Under the pieces are notes generated by a model that was not told the origin of the DNA, did no database searches, and worked only from the letters and a program-made list of their open reading frames with translations. A program made the position numbers and the translations under genes. Of a stretch of 64,000 bases of DNA, positions 17,417-25,887 are shown piece by piece. Each line of letters opens with the position of its first letter. Within the stretch, counting starts at the first letter, position 1. The stretch is from Methanobacterium_D oryzae. GTDB taxonomy: Archaea > Methanobacteriota > Methanobacteria > Methanobacteriales > Methanobacteriaceae. The stretch lies in the NCBI RefSeq assembly GCF_050433505.1, contig NZ_JBNPXC010000001.1, forward strand, positions 62,001 to 126,000, written 5' to 3'.

Positions 17417-17471
17417 AATTAATATAAAATACAATTCAAGTACATTAAATTAACTAGATTAGGCCGATACT

Positions 17472-18266
17472 ATGCATTCTCCACAAATTGTTGAAATAAA
17501 AAAAATAATTAATGAAACTAAAACTGTAAAAACCTTTATTTTTGATTTCCCACCGAAAAATGTTAAACCTGGCCAATTTATGATGGTTTGGAATTTTGAA
17601 GACGAAAAGCCAATGTCTATATCAATTATTGATACTATAAAAGATGAAATAGGTATATCCATTAGAAAAGTTGGCCCATTTACTGAAGCTATTCATTCAC
17701 TTCAAGTTGGAGATAAACTTGGATTAAGAGGCCCATATGGACATGGATTTGAAATTAAAGGCTCAAAAATTCTGGCTGTTGGTGGAGGAATTGGTATGGC
17801 TCCCCTTGCAGCATTTGCAACGGATGCTAGAAGTAAAGGAGTAACTGTAGATGTTATAAGCGCTGCTACTACAAAAGATGAACTTTTGTTCATGAATTCT
17901 CTTAAAAGTACAGATATAACTGCTTATGCATGTACAGATGATGGAAGTTTTGGATTCTGCGGGTTTGCCACAGAATTTATGGAAAAAATCCTCCAGGAAA
18001 ATGATTATGACCATGTTGTAACATGTGGGCCAGAAATAATGATGAAAGGCGTATTCGATATCATTGATAAACTTAAGATTCCTGCTCAATTTTCATTTGA
18101 GCGTTATATGAAATGTGGATTTGGACTTTGCGGACAATGCTGTGTAGATAATGTCGGATGGAGAGTTTGTGTAGAAGGCCCGGTATTTTCCAGTGATGAT
18201 GTAAGGTTAATTTCAGAATTTGGAAAATACAAAAGAGATGCATCAGGAATAAAACATAAAATTTAA
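17472..18266 (+). CDS. pyrK: Dihydroorotate dehydrogenase electron transfer subunit
   Basis: An iron-sulfur flavoprotein that carries electrons from PyrD to NAD or another acceptor. It is 264 residues long with the ferredoxin-reductase fold. The FAD site is seen as KPMSISI, the nucleotide-binding region as ILAVGGGIGMAPLAAFA, and a C-terminal [2Fe-2S] cluster as C-x4-C-x2-C-x8-C (CGFGLCGQCC and the later VC). It pairs with pyrD immediately upstream. Confidence 0.92.
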   Translation: MHSPQIVEIKKIINETKTVKTFIFDFPPKNVKPGQFMMVWNFEDEKPMSISIIDTIKDEIGISIRKVGPFTEAIHSLQVGDKLGLRGPYGHGFEIKGSKILAVGGGIGMAPLAAFATDARSKGVTVDVISAATTKDELLFMNSLKSTDITAYACTDDGSFGFCGFATEFMEKILQENDYDHVVTCGPEIMMKGVFDIIDKLKIPAQFSFERYMKCGFGLCGQCCVDNVGWRVCVEGPVFSSDDVRLISEFGKYKRDASGIKHKI

Positions 18267-18322
18267 TTCGCTCTAAAAAAAATCTGGTTAAAAATATATT
18301 TTTAATCCTAAACGTGATAATA

Positions 18323-19396
18323 ATGATTAACAAGCTAAAGGAGACTGCTACATCAGGTTGGTTTATTGTCTTAGTCCTTCTTATCATTTCATTTTTTGTA
18401 ATAACTCCCATGATAACCATGGTCATCCTTGGAGCAATATTTGCCTATGCAATACGCCCAATATCAAATAAATTGCTCCCTTATTTAAAATTTAAAACTC
18501 TTACAATAATATTAGCAATGGCAATAGTGATTCTACCTTTAATTTTGGTATTAATATTAATTATAAATTCAATTGTAGAAACTGCTCCGGCAGTGGTGGG
18601 ACTTGTAAAAAGTACCAATATCACAAGTATAAACAGTACAACAATACAACAATATCCTTTAATTCAACAATATGTTCCTTTAGAATACCATTCTTATATC
18701 AATTCCCTATTTAACTATTTAAATGTAGTATTATCAGATATAGCAAGAAGAATCTTAAATTATATTGTAGAAACAGTTGGATCCGTCCCATCAGTTGCAT
18801 TTCAGCTCTTTATATTCTTTGCATCAACATTTTATTTTGCAAAAGATGCAAATAAGCTATGGAAATATGTAAACTATGCCATTCCTGATGAACATACTGC
18901 ATTCTTTAAAGATCTATTCATGGAAATAGAAAAAGTTGTGAAAAGCATATTCTTTGGACATTTCCTTACAGCATTAATCATAGGTTCCATGGCAGGAATT
19001 GGGTTTTATCTGCTAGGATATCCTTATGCATTATTTTTTGGAGTACTTGCTGGTTTTTTACAATTAATACCTATCATCGGGCCCTGGCCAGCATATACTG
19101 TGCTTTTTATTTATGATATCCTCACTGGAAATTATTTAAGAGCCATAGTTGTCATATTATTTGGGGCATTTCTAAGTGGAATTGATGTCTATATAAGGCC
19201 TAAAATTTCTGGACAATATGCAGATGTCCATCCCCTTATATTTATTCTAGGATTCCTTTGCGGGCCTTTGATATTTGGATTTGTAGGTTTTATTTTAGGT
19301 CCTCTAATTTTAGGAATAACTTATGCTGCCGTTGTTACATTAAAGAAAGAAAGAGAATTAAACTCTAAAAATAATGAAAATGAGAATGATAAATAA
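18323..19396 (+). CDS. AI-2E/PerM-family membrane permease
   Basis: About 357 residues with seven to eight membrane segments in the arrangement of the AI-2E transporter (PerM) family. Two come at the N-terminus and one near 60-80. A long loop with Asn/Thr-rich sequence follows, and then a C-terminal group with the conserved GVLAGFLQLIPIIGPWPAY and FGAFLSGIDVYIRPKI motifs. Bacterial members export signals or exchange ions; the archaeal substrate is unknown. GTG 18314 is an alternative start three codons upstream. The terminator of the convergent lipoprotein gene follows. Confidence 0.8.
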   Translation: MINKLKETATSGWFIVLVLLIISFFVITPMITMVILGAIFAYAIRPISNKLLPYLKFKTLTIILAMAIVILPLILVLILIINSIVETAPAVVGLVKSTNITSINSTTIQQYPLIQQYVPLEYHSYINSLFNYLNVVLSDIARRILNYIVETVGSVPSVAFQLFIFFASTFYFAKDANKLWKYVNYAIPDEHTAFFKDLFMEIEKVVKSIFFGHFLTALIIGSMAGIGFYLLGYPYALFFGVLAGFLQLIPIIGPWPAYTVLFIYDILTGNYLRAIVVILFGAFLSGIDVYIRPKISGQYADVHPLIFILGFLCGPLIFGFVGFILGPLILGITYAAVVTLKKERELNSKNNENENDK

Positions 19397-19404
19397 ATTG
19401 AAAT

Positions 19405-19445
19405 GATGTTTAAAATAAAAAAATAAAATCCCTGATTTAGGATTT
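19405..19445 (-). terminator. Hairpin and T-rich tail after the lipoprotein gene
   Basis: AAATCC and GGATTT (19426-19445) pair around an 8-nt loop at the lipoprotein stop codon. On the minus strand they are followed by ATTTTATTTTTTTATTTT. It can also serve the convergent permease gene. Confidence 0.5.
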
Positions 19446-19926
19446 AAACTAATTTTATTTCTATTGAATTTGACATTATTGAATGTTCATTACCATTGGC
19501 ATCATTGAATTTTACATTGAAGCCTCCAATGAAGAACGGATTTGAAACTGTAGAATTAATGCCAAAATCTTCCTGTACTTCTGCATCTGTAGGTATATAC
19601 AATTGACTGGTGTATGTTTTGGTTTCTCCAGATTTTAAGGTACCAATAGTTTGTTCAATGCCCTGACTAACAATAGATACATTAGTCACATTCTCAGAAC
19701 CTTTATTAGAAACCGTATATTGAATTGTTACATTCATACCTTTTTTAGCTGTCTCTGGCCCTTTTTGAGTTGCAATAACATTAATTGCCTTAACAGATGT
19801 TGAATTCTGATTGACTGTAGTATTATTTTGCGTATTATTTTGATTTCCATTGTCAGTACATCCAGAGGCAAAAACTACAACTGCCAGAATTGCTATAATA
19901 AACACAATTCCTATTTTTTTATCCGT
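19444..19926 (-). CDS. Secreted lipoprotein with CARDB-like domain
   Basis: A signal peptide with lipobox FASGC, an Asn/Thr-rich spacer, then one domain of about 110 residues. It has the pattern TAKKGMNVTIQYTVSNKGSENVTNVSI, typical of CARDB/NEW3-type Ig-like modules of cell-surface proteins. The first standard start is GTG 19905, but that leaves a signal peptide with no basic residues. The frame is open upstream and gives TDKKIGIV before it. A perfect AGGAGG lies seven bases before an ACG at 19926. I extend to that point; initiation there is inference. Confidence 0.65.
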   Translation of the reverse strand, partial: TDKKIGIVFIIAILAVVVFASGCTDNGNQNNTQNNTTVNQNSTSVKAINVIATQKGPETAKKGMNVTIQYTVSNKGSENVTNVSIVSQGIEQTIGTLKSGETKTYTSQLYIPTDAEVQEDFGINSTVSNPFFIGGFNVKFNDANGNEHSIMSNSIEIKLV

Positions 19927-20077
19927 TTTAATCCCTCCTTTAAACCATAATTATGTAAACTCCCATATAAACTGATCAGTTAATTGAATATGCAATTAAA
20001 TTCTTTTAAGCTCTTAAAGGAGTAAAAACCTTATAAACTAATTTGAATCAAAAATAAAATATTGAAAAAATGATGTT

Positions 20078-20488
20078 TTATGAAAATTTAACCTGTTTAT
20101 CCTTACCAAGTAATTCATCAAATTCTAAACCTTTGCTAAAAGCTAAATCTATGTCCACCTTGTAATTTTCTCCTCTTGTTTTAATAAGATTATCAACATG
20201 TACAAAACGCCATTTTTTATTCTTAAATTTAGCTCCAAGATAGGGTTCTGCCCCAAAAATCTCTGAAAATTCCTTTAATCCCTGTATCTTTTCAGAGTTG
20301 ATATAGATTTGATCTGCAGAGGTTGATTTAACCTCAATTGCAAGGTAAATTTTCCCATTACCCGCTATAATATCTGGAAGTGGCTTTTTTGTTGCTCCAC
20401 CAGATGCTGGTGCTCGCATAGCTGCACAATTAGCATTCCAGAGCATTTTGACCAGTTCTCTTTCTACACGTGATCCTTTCTTATTCAT
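20078..20488 (-). CDS. hjc: Holliday junction resolvase Hjc
   Basis: Archaeal structure-selective endonuclease that cuts four-way DNA junctions in recombination and fork repair. About 136 residues from ATG 20488 (MNKKGSRVERELV); an in-frame ATG seven codons upstream is possible but adds nothing conserved. The nuclease core is complete: glutamate in RVERELVKML, aspartate in PLPDIIAG, and E-x-K in LAIEVKS. The SGGATK loop typical of Hjc is also present. Confidence 0.9.
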   Translation of the reverse strand: MNKKGSRVERELVKMLWNANCAAMRAPASGGATKKPLPDIIAGNGKIYLAIEVKSTSADQIYINSEKIQGLKEFSEIFGAEPYLGAKFKNKKWRFVHVDNLIKTRGENYKVDIDLAFSKGLEFDELLGKDKQVKFS

Positions 20489-20602
20489 ATTATCTGCCGT
20501 TGCAATCAATGGATCTTAAATAAAGATTACTATAATTTAATTTTGGAGTATATAATCTTTGATTTAGCAGTATATAAATTATATAAAAAACAGTTTTTTT
20601 AA

Positions 20603-20896
20603 TTAACTTTCGTAATATTCAATTCCCGCAGCCTGAAATGTGCCATTTGTACCGAATGCGTTAATCCATTCTATTCTTGCTTCCTTGATGATTAAATTTT
20701 TATCAGAAAAAATAATATCCACCACCATACCAGGACGGCAATCATCAGGATTTTCAGTTAAAAAATTAGAAAATGAGCCTTTATAACTATATCGATTTTT
20801 TAAAAACCATTGAGTAAGACAAACCCCTTCCATACGTCCTATCAGTTCACCTTTATGCCTAACTTTACATCTAAGTGAATTACATGTTCTTTCCAT
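20603..20896 (-). CDS. Small conserved-looking protein, unknown function
   Basis: About 97 residues from MERTCNSLRCKV. The composition is protein-like, mixed beta with three cysteines, and includes GRMEGVCLTQWFLKNRYSY and a C-terminal AAGIEYYES. I do not recognise the family. It follows its own short promoter-like AT region and lies between hjc and the tRNA cluster on the same strand. A start three codons upstream (20905) is equally possible. Confidence 0.55.
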   Translation of the reverse strand: MERTCNSLRCKVRHKGELIGRMEGVCLTQWFLKNRYSYKGSFSNFLTENPDDCRPGMVVDIIFSDKNLIIKEARIEWINAFGTNGTFQAAGIEYYES

Positions 20897-21045
20897 TTTT
20901 AGCATAGAAATTCATCTTATAACTGTTTATTAGATAAATATTTGTTAATTAGTACTTAATAAATAAATTTTTCTAATTTAGATAATTAAGCCATATAAGT
21001 TATTTAAAATAATCAGTTAAAACGTTCGAAAAGGAATAAGTTAAA

Positions 21046-21122
<77 letters not shown>

Positions 21123-21154
21123 ATTATGACCTTAAGGTAAATGTGTTTTTTTGA

Positions 21155-21238
<84 letters not shown>

Positions 21239-21271
21239 TAGCATGAGCCTTAATAATTAAAGATTTAAGAA

Positions 21272-21349
<78 letters not shown>

Positions 21350-21367
21350 TTATGAATATATATGAGA

Positions 21368-21441
21368 TGGGCCCAATGGGATTCGAACCCATGGCCGCTC
21401 GGTTATGAGCCGAGCGCTCTACCTGGCTAAGCTATGGGCCC
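21368..21441 (-). tRNA. tRNA with CAT anticodon (Met or Ile2)
   Basis: Acceptor GGGCCCA/TGGGCCC, anticodon loop CTCATAA (CAT) and T-loop TTCGAAT. It lacks the initiator-type acceptor (AGCGGG) seen in archaeal tRNA-iMet, so it is either elongator Met or the Ile tRNA whose C34 becomes agmatidine. I lean slightly to Ile2 on its GGGCCC acceptor but cannot decide. Confidence 0.9.
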
Positions 21442-21446
21442 CAGAG

Positions 21447-21519
<73 letters not shown>

Positions 21520-21542
21520 TATGCCAAGCAAAGCCTACAAAA

Positions 21543-21657
21543 ACTCTCGAAATTAAAAATTTCAGAGTGCAACTCGAAAAGTTGCTAACTATGTTTTTGT
21601 GGCGTCAAAAACCAAAAGGTTTTTGATGGTCTACAAACTGCAAGCTAGCGGTTTGTA
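21543..21657. repeat. Array of four short hairpins upstream of the tRNA cluster (array C)
   Basis: Four consecutive dyads lie between the likely promoter and tRNA-Asn. They are ACTCT-c-GAAATT-AAA-AATTTC-AGAGT (21543-21568), GCAACT/AGTTGC (21569-21585), TCAAAAACC-AAAA-GGTTTTTGA (21605-21626) and TACAAACTGC/GCGGTTTGTA (21632-21657). They would be part of the leader of the tRNA precursor. The architecture matches arrays B, D, E and F. Confidence 0.7.
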
Positions 21658-21710
21658 AGAGTTTAAAATATAAGCATATTTGTGACGTATTTTTTAAGTT
21701 AGTTATTATA

Positions 21711-21720
21711 GTATATAAAC
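21711..21720 (-). promoter_or_regulatory. TATA box of the tRNA cluster
   Basis: On the minus strand AAAACG is followed by GTTTATATAC, a good BRE/TATA pair. Transcription would begin near 21688, leaving a leader of about 170 bases with four hairpins before tRNA-Asn. No better TATA box is seen closer to that tRNA. Confidence 0.55.
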
Positions 21721-21937
21721 GTTTTGGATATGCAAATCCAGAGTATAACCAAGCCTTACATGCTTATACCATATATACTTTGTTATTACAAGCTATATAA
21801 CTTTTATTTATTTCACATTTAAATAAAGAAAATATAAACAATGTTATTATCAAATTTTTTTAATATACCTATTTTTATATCACTAATTTAATAAAGATAT
21901 AATTAAAGTCTTATTTTTATATTTAATCAGGTGAATT

Positions 21938-22933
21938 ATGAATCTTATAAATAAAATCAAAAATTTTGAAATGCTTGATTTAATGCAAAAAGCCAATCAA
22001 ATCACCCTTAAAGAGCATGGAAATCAAATAACACTTGAAAGAGCTATTTTCCTTTCATGGTGGTGTGATAAAGGCGATTGTCTTTTCTGTTACATGTCCG
22101 CACAAAAACCAAAAATCAAAGAGCCAGCTAAAGCAAGACGTAATGTAAATTCAATTTTAGCTGAAGCAGAACTCTGCAGAAGAACTGACTGGAAAATTGA
22201 ATTCTTATCTGGAGGATATGGCTCATTTTCAACTCGTGAAATAAAAGACATTTCAAGTAAAATTTATGGAATTACTGGCGAACCTGTTTGGCTTAATATT
22301 GGAATTACAAAGGATCTTGAAGCTTATGGGGATGAAATTGCAGGAATTACAGGTGCTGTTGAAGTTGCAAATCCAGATTTGCATGATAAAATTTGTCCGA
22401 GTAAATCTTTAGAAGATATAACTGAAATGCTTGAAGTTGCAGGAGATTTAGGATTTCAAAAGGCCATAACTATTATTTTAGGACTTGGAGAAGCACCTGA
22501 AGATTTAAAATATTTACATCAAATGATAAAAGACATTGGAATTGATAGGGTTACCTTTTATTCTCTAAATCCACATAAAGAAACTGTTTATGAGAATATG
22601 CCTCAACCAGCTTCTCTTTATTATGCAGGGGTTGTTGCAGCTACAAGAATTAAATTTCCAAAACTAAAGATAATTACAGGAACCTGGATAGATAACCTTG
22701 CAAATATAGGCCCTCTCCTTTTAAGCGGAACAAATGGACTTACTAAATTCCCATTATTTAAGATGTTCGGAACTCGATACGGAAAGAGAGTAGAAGAAGA
22801 AGTTCATTGGGCAGGGAAAGAATTAATTGGGACTTTCACTGATTTTGAAATGTTAGAAAAAGGTGAAACTCATAATCCAGAAATTGAAACATATATAAAC
22901 CGATATGTCAATAAATGTATGAAAAATAAATAA
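21938..22933 (+). CDS. Radical SAM protein with CX4CX2C motif, unknown function
   Basis: A 331-residue radical SAM enzyme related to the BioB/HmdB-type families. The cluster motif is C43-x4-C48-x2-C51 (WWCDKGDCLFCYM), with one residue more than the standard CX3CX2C. Further visible parts are FLSGGYGSF (a GGE-like strand), VEVANPDLHDKICP and the downstream LGLGEAPEDL. AGGTG four bases before ATG sets the start. It lies alone between the tRNA cluster and gatB. The substrate is unknown; HmdB has a CX5CX2C motif, so it is not HmdB proper. Confidence 0.75.
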   Translation: MNLINKIKNFEMLDLMQKANQITLKEHGNQITLERAIFLSWWCDKGDCLFCYMSAQKPKIKEPAKARRNVNSILAEAELCRRTDWKIEFLSGGYGSFSTREIKDISSKIYGITGEPVWLNIGITKDLEAYGDEIAGITGAVEVANPDLHDKICPSKSLEDITEMLEVAGDLGFQKAITIILGLGEAPEDLKYLHQMIKDIGIDRVTFYSLNPHKETVYENMPQPASLYYAGVVAATRIKFPKLKIITGTWIDNLANIGPLLLSGTNGLTKFPLFKMFGTRYGKRVEEEVHWAGKELIGTFTDFEMLEKGETHNPEIETYINRYVNKCMKNK

Positions 22934-23100
22934 AACTCAATTATATCATTTTATTTGTATCTTGAGAAAATTGGATAGCGAAATATTGATAAGGTTCTTA
23001 AGGGTAAAACAAATATTGAATATATAATAAATTCTTAATTAAATTTGAATATTATATTCACTTTTATGATTTAAAGATAATTTAATCATCAACTAGATAT

Positions 23101-23311
23101 TTTTTGAGGAGCGTGCAAAAAATTAGTTTTTGCTGCCATCGAAACTATAGGTTTCATGGTCCAAAACATCAAGTATTTTGATGGCTTCCAAAAAATCAAG
23201 TTAGCAAAAAACAGAGTTTTTTGCACTTTCGGAAATCTTCGATTTCCGATGCACCAAACACTTAGTGTTTGAGTGTCCCAAAAATTCATAGAATTTTTGA
23301 GGAATTTTTGA
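23101..23311. repeat. Array of seven short hairpins before gatB (array D)
   Basis: The largest array has seven dyads. They are GCAAAAA/TTTTTGC (23115-23133), CCATcGAAAC/GTTTCATGG (23136-23159), CATCAA/TTGATG (23167-23183) and GCAAAAAAC-AGA-GTTTTTTGC (23204-23224). Then come CGGAAATC-TTC-GATTTCCG (23230-23248), CAAACAC-TTA-GTGTTTG (23255-23271) and CAAAAATTC-ATA-GAATTTTTG (23279-23299). The sequence TTTTTGAGGAG is present at the left edge (23101-23111) and again at the right edge, where it forms the gatB ribosome site, with a third partial copy between. Confidence 0.8.
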
Positions 23312-23329
23312 GGAGGAATTACTATTAAG

Positions 23330-24685
23330 ATGAAATGCGGGCTTGAAATTCACGTTCAGCTTGAAACTGATTCTAAACTTTTCTGTGATTGCCATACAAA
23401 TTATCAGGATGCTCCTGCAAACTCAAATATATGTTATGTATGTTTAAATCAACCTGGTGCAAAACCATATCCCCCAAATGAAGATGCAATGAATAGTGCA
23501 ATTAGGATAGCTTTAATGCTTGGATGTAAGATAGCGGAAAATGAGACTTACTTCATGAGAAAGCATTATGATTATCCAGATCTTCCATCTGGTTACCAGA
23601 GAACATCAATTCCCATAGGATACGAAGGTAATTTAAACGGTGTAAGAATCCGTGAAGTTCATATTGAAGAAGACCCTGGTCAATATAAACCAGATTTAGG
23701 AGTAGTAGATTTTAACAGATCTGGAATTCCACTTATTGAAATTGTAACAGAACCAGACATGACCTCTCCTGAAGAAGCAAGAAACTTCCTTCGCGAACTT
23801 ATAAGAGTTTTAGAATACAGTGGCAGTGCTCGTGGTGAAGGTACCATGAGAGCCGATGTAAACATATCCCTTGAAGGAGGAAAAAGGGCTGAAATTAAGA
23901 ATATTAACTCCATAAGAGGGGCCTACAAAGCCCTTAAATATGAAGTAATAAGACAAAAAAACCTCATAAGACGTGGTGTTGAAATAAAACAGGAAACAAG
24001 GGCTTTCCTGGAATCCCAAATGATTACTGTCCCAATGCGTCTTAAAGAAGAAGCTGATGATTACAGGTACATACCTGACCCTGATCTTCCACCAATGCTT
24101 GCAGAAGAAGCACAAATAGAAGATATACGGGAGAAAATGCCTGAACCTCCTCATATTAAGGCAGAAAGATTCATTGCAGAATATGGAATTGAAGAAGAAT
24201 ATGCAAAAGTTATGACCTCTGAACTAGCCCTTGCAGATGCTTTTGAAGAAATTGCCAGACAAATAGATCCTTCATTTGCAGCATTATGGATGAGGGATGA
24301 GCTTAAGAGAGTACTTAATTATAATAAAATGAGTTTTGAACAGAGTAGAATAAGTACAGAGGATATTGTTGAACTTCTGGAAATGATAAATGATAAGAAA
24401 GTAACTCCAAAAGCTGCAAAGAAGATAATTGAGAAAATGCCTAAAAATAAGGATTCTCCTGCTAAAATTGCAGAGCAAATGGGCTTAGTCGGTGTGAGTG
24501 ATAAGGAAAGTGTATTAAAAGCAGTAAATCAAGCTATTGAAGAAAATCCTCAAGCAGTTTCAGATTATCATGAAGGCAAAAAAGGGGCAATGAATTTCTT
24601 AATAGGTCAAGTTATGAGACTTACACGTGGAAAAGCCGATCCTGGAGAAACTTCTAAATTTTTAAGAGAGGCTTTAGCCAAATAA
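23330..24685 (+). CDS. gatB: Asp-tRNA(Asn)/Glu-tRNA(Gln) amidotransferase subunit B
   Basis: Subunit B of the GatCAB transamidase, which converts misacylated Asp-tRNA(Asn) (and in bacteria Glu-tRNA(Gln)) to the amide. It is 451 residues long. The signature MKCGLEIHVQLETDSKLFC opens the cradle domain, and MRKHYDYPDLPSGYQR and GEGTMRADVNIS follow. The C-terminal helical and YqeY-like tail ends LREALAK. GGAGG is 13 bases from this ATG but seven from an in-frame ATT at 23324, so translation may begin two codons earlier. The hairpin array occupies its leader. Confidence 0.95.
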   Translation: MKCGLEIHVQLETDSKLFCDCHTNYQDAPANSNICYVCLNQPGAKPYPPNEDAMNSAIRIALMLGCKIAENETYFMRKHYDYPDLPSGYQRTSIPIGYEGNLNGVRIREVHIEEDPGQYKPDLGVVDFNRSGIPLIEIVTEPDMTSPEEARNFLRELIRVLEYSGSARGEGTMRADVNISLEGGKRAEIKNINSIRGAYKALKYEVIRQKNLIRRGVEIKQETRAFLESQMITVPMRLKEEADDYRYIPDPDLPPMLAEEAQIEDIREKMPEPPHIKAERFIAEYGIEEEYAKVMTSELALADAFEEIARQIDPSFAALWMRDELKRVLNYNKMSFEQSRISTEDIVELLEMINDKKVTPKAAKKIIEKMPKNKDSPAKIAEQMGLVGVSDKESVLKAVNQAIEENPQAVSDYHEGKKGAMNFLIGQVMRLTRGKADPGETSKFLREALAK

Positions 24686-24799
24686 AATGCTTTTTTATTT
24701 TTTTTATTTACTTTATATTCTAAAGATAAATTTTTTAGTTACTTCAGACAAATTAATATAAAACTAATTTCATAATTCTACTTAAAATTAGGGCTTTAA

Positions 24800-25027
24800 A
24801 TGGCAAAAAATGTTTTAGATATGATTTTATGGCATCCAAAAATGGAAATAAAAAATTGTAATATAACGTATATACATAGAGGAACAATTGGAAATCTAAA
24901 AACAATTTCAGGAAATCAAATAAATAAACTAGAACGTGGATTTATAATATTAAATGAAGGAACAGAAATTCCATGCCATAGAATTGTTAAAATTGAATGC
25001 AATGGCAAAGTTATGTGGAATAAATAA
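24800..25027 (+). CDS. DUF504 (MJ1316-type) protein
   Basis: 75 residues matching the archaeal DUF504/UPF0248 family, which is thought to recognise RNA cyclic phosphate ends. The visible pattern is ILWHPKMEIKNCNITYIHRG, then the IPCHRIVKIECNG core and a terminal VMWNK. It is a stand-alone domain. AGGG lies six bases before ATG. A CBS-ParB gene follows 34 bases later on the same strand. Confidence 0.75.
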   Translation: MAKNVLDMILWHPKMEIKNCNITYIHRGTIGNLKTISGNQINKLERGFIILNEGTEIPCHRIVKIECNGKVMWNK

Positions 25028-25061
25028 TATTTTATCATAAAGAGAATTTAGGAGATTTTAA

Positions 25062-25862
25062 ATGAGTAGTTCAGCTCTTGTGAAACATTATATGACAAAA
25101 GAAGTAATTACGGTAAGGCCAGATACTCCAAATGAAGAAGTCATTAAGTTAATGAAAACAACTGGACACGATGGTTTTCCAGTTAGAACAAATGGAGAAG
25201 TATTAGGAATAGTAACTGCTTTTGATTTACTCTTAAAACCATGGGATCATGAAGTTAAAGACATTATGTCCACAGATATTGTAGTTGCTGATCAGGACAT
25301 GTCAATAAATGATGCATCCCGTGTTATGTTCAGAATGGGAATATCAAGACTCCCAGTTATAAATAAAGAAAAGAAATTAGTAGGAATAATTACCAACACT
25401 GACATTGTGCGATCCCATATTGAAAGATCAACACCAATGAAAGTTAATTACTTTAAAAAGACATTAGAACAGTTATATGGCATTAAATCAAAACTTCTAA
25501 GAATGAAAGTACCTACAGATAAACTTAGACCAACCCAAAATAAAATATATGCGGATGAATTGCAAGGTAGGACCTACGAGATTAAAAGAGGGCTTGCAGA
25601 GCCAACAATCACCGTAAAAACTGGAGACAGATACATTTTAGTTGATGGCCATCATAGAACTGTAGCGGCTTCTAAACTTGGTTATAAAGAAATAGACTCA
25701 TATGTAATTGAACTTGAAAAAGATATAAAGCTAGGATTGGAAAAAACAGCCGATAGCGAAGGAATATATACTCTTGATGATATTGAAATAATAGATGATG
25801 CTCAACACCCTTTAATAGCCATAACCCGAAGTTTAAGGAAAGATAGGAACTTAGGAAGTTAA
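25062..25862 (+). CDS. CBS-pair plus ParB-like nuclease-domain protein
   Basis: A 266-residue protein with two domain types. Two CBS domains (about 5-58 and 66-122) are followed by a ParB/Srx-like domain (about 150-225). That domain has VPTDKLRPTQNKIYADEL and the active-type motif VDGHHRTVAASKLGYKEI. The DGHHR box is the nucleotide-binding signature of the ParB/sulfiredoxin fold. Fusion to CBS suggests an adenylate-responsive CTPase, kinase or nuclease; which one cannot be told. Confidence 0.8.
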   Translation: MSSSALVKHYMTKEVITVRPDTPNEEVIKLMKTTGHDGFPVRTNGEVLGIVTAFDLLLKPWDHEVKDIMSTDIVVADQDMSINDASRVMFRMGISRLPVINKEKKLVGIITNTDIVRSHIERSTPMKVNYFKKTLEQLYGIKSKLLRMKVPTDKLRPTQNKIYADELQGRTYEIKRGLAEPTITVKTGDRYILVDGHHRTVAASKLGYKEIDSYVIELEKDIKLGLEKTADSEGIYTLDDIEIIDDAQHPLIAITRSLRKDRNLGS

Positions 25863-25887
25863 TTGCTTATTTTTTGGAGAGATTAAC

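Noticed and set aside
23101..23311. CRISPR array
   Set aside because: No repeated unit of constant sequence; each hairpin differs and spacing is only 2-20 nt. No cas genes occur in the window.
23089..23395. Two minus-strand open frames before gatB
   Set aside because: They are translations of the hairpin array and of the gatB complement, with no ribosome site and no protein-like pattern.
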